A DNA stretch of 8,318 bases. Source: Frankiales bacterium (lineage in GTDB: Bacteria; Actinomycetota; Actinomycetes; Mycobacteriales; SCTD01). The notes beneath the pieces are model-generated. The model was given only the letters and a program-made list of their open reading frames with translations, searched no databases and was not told the origin of the DNA. A program made the position numbers and the translations under genes. The stretch covers positions 1-8,318 of the forward strand of contig JAOPVD010000031.1 in assembly GCA_025966295.1 (NCBI GenBank), written 5' to 3'. Positions 6,376 through 8,318 of the stretch are shown here, piece after piece. The stretch's first letter is position 1; every line of letters begins with the position of its first letter.

Positions 6376-7083
6376 TCAGGCGCTGGCGAGGGCGCGGGCG
6401 TCGGCGCGCTCGGACAGCAGCCCGAAGGTGGCGGCCAGCCCGCCCCAGAGCAGCGCCAGCGTCGCGAGCGAGAGCAGCCGGAACTCCCAGACCAGGCTGA
6501 CCGGCGCGCTGATCTCGTCGGTGTTGTCCGGCAGCACGAACGTCAGCGCGACGGTGGCGACCAGCACACCGGCGACGGCGAGCTGGCGCAGCGACGTGCG
6601 CACCCCGCGCTCCCGGAGGCCGCGGGCGATCAGCGCCCCGAGCGCCACCCCGACCAGGCCGATGACGACGGTGACGGTCCACAGGTGGCTGCGGCCGGCG
6701 ATCGTGGCGGCGTCGCCCACGCCGGGCGGGTTCGCGGGGTAGCGCAGGAACGGCACCAGCGAGAGCCCGACGAACGCGGCGCCACCCAGCCGCAGGGCTC
6801 GGCCCCAGGCGTCACCGGTCGGCGCCCGGTGCACCAGCCGGTGGACCACGCCGTACAGGACGCCGAAGGCGAGTCCGACGAGCAGCGTGGCCACGACGAA
6901 GCCGACGTGCTGGGTGCTGCGGGTGAAGGTCTCGACGGTGTGCTGCCCGGCGGCGGCCTGGCGGGCGACCTCGAGGTCGACCGCACGGTCCATCACCGGC
7001 TCGGCCAGCAGGAAGCCGAAGGCACCGGCCAGCAGACCGCCGACCGCTCCGGACAGCACCCCCCGTCGAAGGGAGGCGAGCAT
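6376..7083 (-). CDS. cbtA: CbtA-type cobalt transporter membrane subunit
   Basis: 235 residues, an integral membrane protein with hydrophobic helices at about 8-28, 58-80, 98-115, 133-153, 166-185 and 198-222. Diagnostic stretches are RGVLSGAVGGLLAGAFGFLLAEP at 7-29 and the loop PFLRYPANPPGVGD at 111-124, both strongly typical of the CbtA family, plus LPDNTDE at 184-190. CbtA is predicted to work with CbtB in uptake of cobalt ions for cobalamin synthesis. The start is ATG at 7083, two bases after the cbtB stop; this gives the usual family length, while the frame's upstream extension to 7341 runs through cbtB and has unrelated composition. No strong ribosome site precedes it, so translation is probably coupled to cbtB. 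Confidence 0.92.
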   Translation of the reverse strand: MLASLRRGVLSGAVGGLLAGAFGFLLAEPVMDRAVDLEVARQAAAGQHTVETFTRSTQHVGFVVATLLVGLAFGVLYGVVHRLVHRAPTGDAWGRALRLGGAAFVGLSLVPFLRYPANPPGVGDAATIAGRSHLWTVTVVIGLVGVALGALIARGLRERGVRTSLRQLAVAGVLVATVALTFVLPDNTDEISAPVSLVWEFRLLSLATLALLWGGLAATFGLLSERADARALASA

Positions 7084-7085
7084 GC

Positions 7086-7313
7086 CTAGTGGCAGGGCGC
7101 GCCGAGCAGGTGGCGACCGTCGTGCGCCAGCTCGTGCAGGTAGTTCGCGGTGGCGGCGACCTGGCCCATCACCGGCGAGAGCAGCTGGCCCTGGTCGAGG
7201 AAGACGGCGTAGAGGACCACGAGGGCCAGCACGGCGGCGATGCCCGTGACGGCGGCGGTGAGGCCCTGCTTGGCGACCGAACGGGTCCCCGCGGCGACCT
7301 GGGTCTGGCTCAT
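7086..7313 (-). CDS. cbtB: CbtB-type cobalt transporter small subunit
   Basis: 75 residues. A single transmembrane helix spans about 17-39 (GLTAAVTGIAAVLALVVLYAVFL). The C-terminal motif HELAHDGRHLLGAPCH at 60-75 supplies four histidines (60, 64, 68, 75) and C74, the putative cobalt-binding site that defines the family. Start ATG at 7313, with GGAGGAGG at 7323-7330 nine bases upstream. It is first in the operon with cbtA, and the leader contains a cobalamin riboswitch, a common arrangement for cbtB-cbtA that independently supports the cobalt assignment. Confidence 0.95.
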   Translation of the reverse strand: MSQTQVAAGTRSVAKQGLTAAVTGIAAVLALVVLYAVFLDQGQLLSPVMGQVAATANYLHELAHDGRHLLGAPCH

Positions 7314-7329
7314 CTGGTGGTGCCTCCTC

Positions 7330-7446
7330 CGGGGTTTCCACGCCCCGCTCGGACCGGTGGCTGCAGTTCCTGGCTCAGACCTCGTCTCGCGACGACGCCT
7401 TCACAGTGGCGGGACCGTCCCGGGCTCTCACCGGGTTCCTGCAATC
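7330..7446 (-). ncRNA. Cobalamin (B12) riboswitch in the cbtB-cbtA leader
   Basis: Read on the minus strand: GATTGCAG (7446-7439) can pair with CTGCAGCC (7366-7359) as P1. Between them are AGGAACCCGGTGAGAGCCC, then GGTCCCGCCACTGTGA, which carries the B12 box GCCACTG (7405-7411), and GAGCCAGGAACTGCAG before the 3' P1 arm. These match the conserved core of the cobalamin family (RF00174) in order and spacing. Downstream, CGGGG (7347-7343) pairs with CCCCG (7334-7330), a hairpin that runs into the GGAGGAGG ribosome site, so control is probably at translation initiation: B12 binding would shut off cobalt uptake. No U-tract supports a transcriptional terminator. Confidence 0.92.
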
Positions 7447-7456
7447 TCGTGTGCCG

Positions 7457-7486
7457 ACTCTAGGCCCCTGGTGCCGGGGGGTCGAG
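7457..7486 (-). promoter_or_regulatory. Candidate promoter of the cbtB-cbtA operon
   Basis: On the minus strand CTCGAC (7486-7481) and TAGAGT (7462-7457) are separated by 18 bases, and transcription from there would begin just upstream of the riboswitch P1 arm at 7446. TAGAGT fits the actinobacterial -10 pattern TANNNT; the -35 is weak. The two hexamers also lie in the arms of the inverted repeat GACTCT (7456-7461) / AGAGTC (7485-7490), so a dimeric regulator could cover the promoter. Confidence 0.4.
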
Positions 7487-7494
7487 AGTCAGGT

Positions 7495-7532
7495 CCTGCA
7501 GGGTCGTACCGATCGGTGTCGAACCTGCAGGT
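7495..7532. repeat. Three perfect short palindromes at helical-scale spacing before the sigma factor gene
   Basis: CCTGCAGG at 7495-7502, ACCGATCGGT at 7508-7517 and ACCTGCAGGT at 7523-7532 are each perfectly self-complementary. Their centres are 14 and 15 bases apart. The first and third share the core CCTGCAGG, and the third ends at the base before the GTG start of the sigma factor. Possible operator array for the sigma gene or the divergent cbt operon. Confidence 0.5.
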
Positions 7533-8060
7533 GTGAGCCAGGATCGGGCCGGGACCGGCTGCAGCAGCGACGCGCAGTTCGTCGCCTTCGTCCGGGGCCG
7601 GGGGCACGCGCTGGCCCGGACCGCGACCCTCATCGCTGGCGACCCGGTCGCGGGCGAGGACCTGCTGCAGACCGCGCTGGCCCTGACCTACGCCCGGTGG
7701 CGGGCCAAGGACGACATCGCCGACCTGGAGCAGTACGTCCGGGTGGTGCTCGTCCGGGCCCAGATCAGCTGGCGTCGTCGGCTGTCGAGCACCGCGCAGC
7801 CGACCGACTCCGGCTTCGTCGAGCACGCCTGTCCCGACATCGCCGAGCGGTTCGTCGACCGCGGGGTGCTCCTCGCGGCGTTGCAGCAACTGCCGGCCAA
7901 GCAGCGGGCGACCCTGGTGCTGCGGTACTTCGACGACCTGTCGGAGGCCGACACCGCCCGCATCCTGGGCTGCAGCACCGGATCGGTGAAGCAGCACAGC
8001 ACCCGCGGGCTGGCCCGGCTGCGAGCGCTGCTGCCCGACACCGCGGTGCTGACGCCGTGA
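7533..8060 (+). CDS. SigE-family ECF RNA polymerase sigma factor
   Basis: 175 residues, normal for a two-domain ECF sigma factor. Region 2 spans about 15-85: FVAFVRGRGHALARTATLIAGD, then GEDLLQTALALTYARW (41-56), DLEQYVRVVLVRAQISWRRR (64-83), the last segment being characteristic of the Streptomyces SigE-type group. Region 4 spans about 112-166: LAALQQLPAKQRATLVLRYFDDLSEADTARILGCSTGSVKQHSTRGLARLR, with its helix-turn-helix at 136-157. It directs RNA polymerase to a specific, here unknown, promoter set. Start GTG at 7533: no other start lies near in frame, yet there is no convincing Shine-Dalgarno sequence, so weak or leaderless initiation is possible. The stop overlaps the next start by four bases (GTGA), the usual layout for a sigma factor and its partner protein. 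Confidence 0.93.
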   Translation: MSQDRAGTGCSSDAQFVAFVRGRGHALARTATLIAGDPVAGEDLLQTALALTYARWRAKDDIADLEQYVRVVLVRAQISWRRRLSSTAQPTDSGFVEHACPDIAERFVDRGVLLAALQQLPAKQRATLVLRYFDDLSEADTARILGCSTGSVKQHSTRGLARLRALLPDTAVLTP

Positions 8061-8318
8061 ACGAGCAGCAGCTGCGGCGGCGGCTCCAGGCCGCCGCCGA
8101 GCCGGGCCGGTGGCGCTGACCGTGCAGAACCTGGTGGTCGCGGCGCACTGCACCCGGGTGCCGGCGTCGGCGTTCGACGTGGAACGCGGTCGGGTCGAGC
8201 AGCTGACCCTCGCCCGGCTGGGGGCCTGCCGCCGGGCGCGGTGGTGACGGCGTCGGCGGCGGCCTCGCCGCTGCAGCACGTGCTGGTCCGCGCGGGCGGG
8301 GCGGTGGTCGCCGAGGCC
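8057..8318 (+). pseudogene. Frame-disrupted partner gene downstream of the sigma factor, running off the window
   Basis: A GTG at 8057 overlapping the sigma stop opens MNEQQLRRRLQAAAEPGRWR then TGA at 8117-8119; this start resembles the N-termini of sigma-linked regulatory proteins. Coding-like sequence does not end there: from about 8110 another frame reads VALTVQNLVVAAHCTRVPAS, on through FDVERGRVEQLTLARLG, to TGA at 8245, and from 8220 a third frame reads GGLPPGAVVTASAAASPLQH and continues open to the window edge. Nearly all third positions in each segment are G or C. Both frame changes have the same direction, as expected if one base was lost each time; the second lies at a run of five G's (8220-8224) where six would restore the frame. 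It may be a decayed anti-sigma or periplasmic sensor-like protein, or a sequencing artefact. Function not recognised. Confidence 0.4.

Noticed and set aside
7084..7341. N-terminal extension of cbtA to 7341
   Set aside because: The extension overlaps the whole of cbtB in another frame and has an Arg/Pro/Gly-rich composition unlike a membrane protein. ATG at 7083 gives the normal family start and length.
7406..8119. Plus-strand frame spanning the cbt leader and the sigma factor gene
   Set aside because: It runs through the riboswitch region and the sigma gene in the wrong frame with an Arg/Gly/Pro-rich translation. Only its last 20 codons, after GTG 8057, are considered possibly real.

Overview
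The window is very GC-rich, almost every third codon position in the real genes is G or C, and the gene families (MMPL exporter, TetR with a WHG-type C-terminal domain, zinc-ribbon/cyclase/ATPase fusion, CRP-family regulator, CbtA/CbtB, SigE-type ECF sigma factor) are typical of an actinobacterium. A Geodermatophilus/Blastococcus-like or related soil lineage is a guess from style only. I see no tRNA, rRNA, CRISPR array, transposase or phage gene.

Left part (1-1592, plus strand): the 3' end of an MMPL membrane exporter overlaps a TetR/AcrR-family regulator that starts at TTG. This looks like an efflux or lipid-export pair under local control. The TetR gene converges on a minus-strand gene. The 166-base gap between them holds a long, nearly perfect palindrome flanked on each side by G-quadruplex-type runs lying on opposite strands. 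It is the most striking non-coding structure in the window.

Middle part (1593-6307): on the minus strand lie a DoxX-type membrane protein with an unusual Ala/Lys/Arg-rich tail of 11-residue repeats, and upstream of it a 1044-residue protein joining a zinc ribbon, a class III nucleotide-cyclase homology domain, a P-loop ATPase and a long helical repeat region. The cyclase domain keeps both metal-binding aspartates but has lost the transition-state asparagine. Divergent from it, with only 80 bases between, is a CRP/FNR-family regulator whose cyclic-nucleotide phosphate-binding cassette looks intact. The pair suggests a nucleotide-signalling module, although the cyclase itself may be a sensor rather than an enzyme.

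Right part (6308-8318): a nested hairpin separates the CRP-family gene from the convergent cobalt-uptake operon cbtB-cbtA. That operon is preceded by a recognisable cobalamin riboswitch (B12 box, P1 stem, hairpin abutting the Shine-Dalgarno sequence), so cobalt uptake should fall when B12 is plentiful. Divergent from it is a SigE-type ECF sigma factor, with three short perfect palindromes spaced 14-15 bases apart just before its start. After the sigma gene, coding-like sequence continues to the window edge but changes frame twice in the same direction, which suggests a decayed gene or base-dropping errors in GC tracts.
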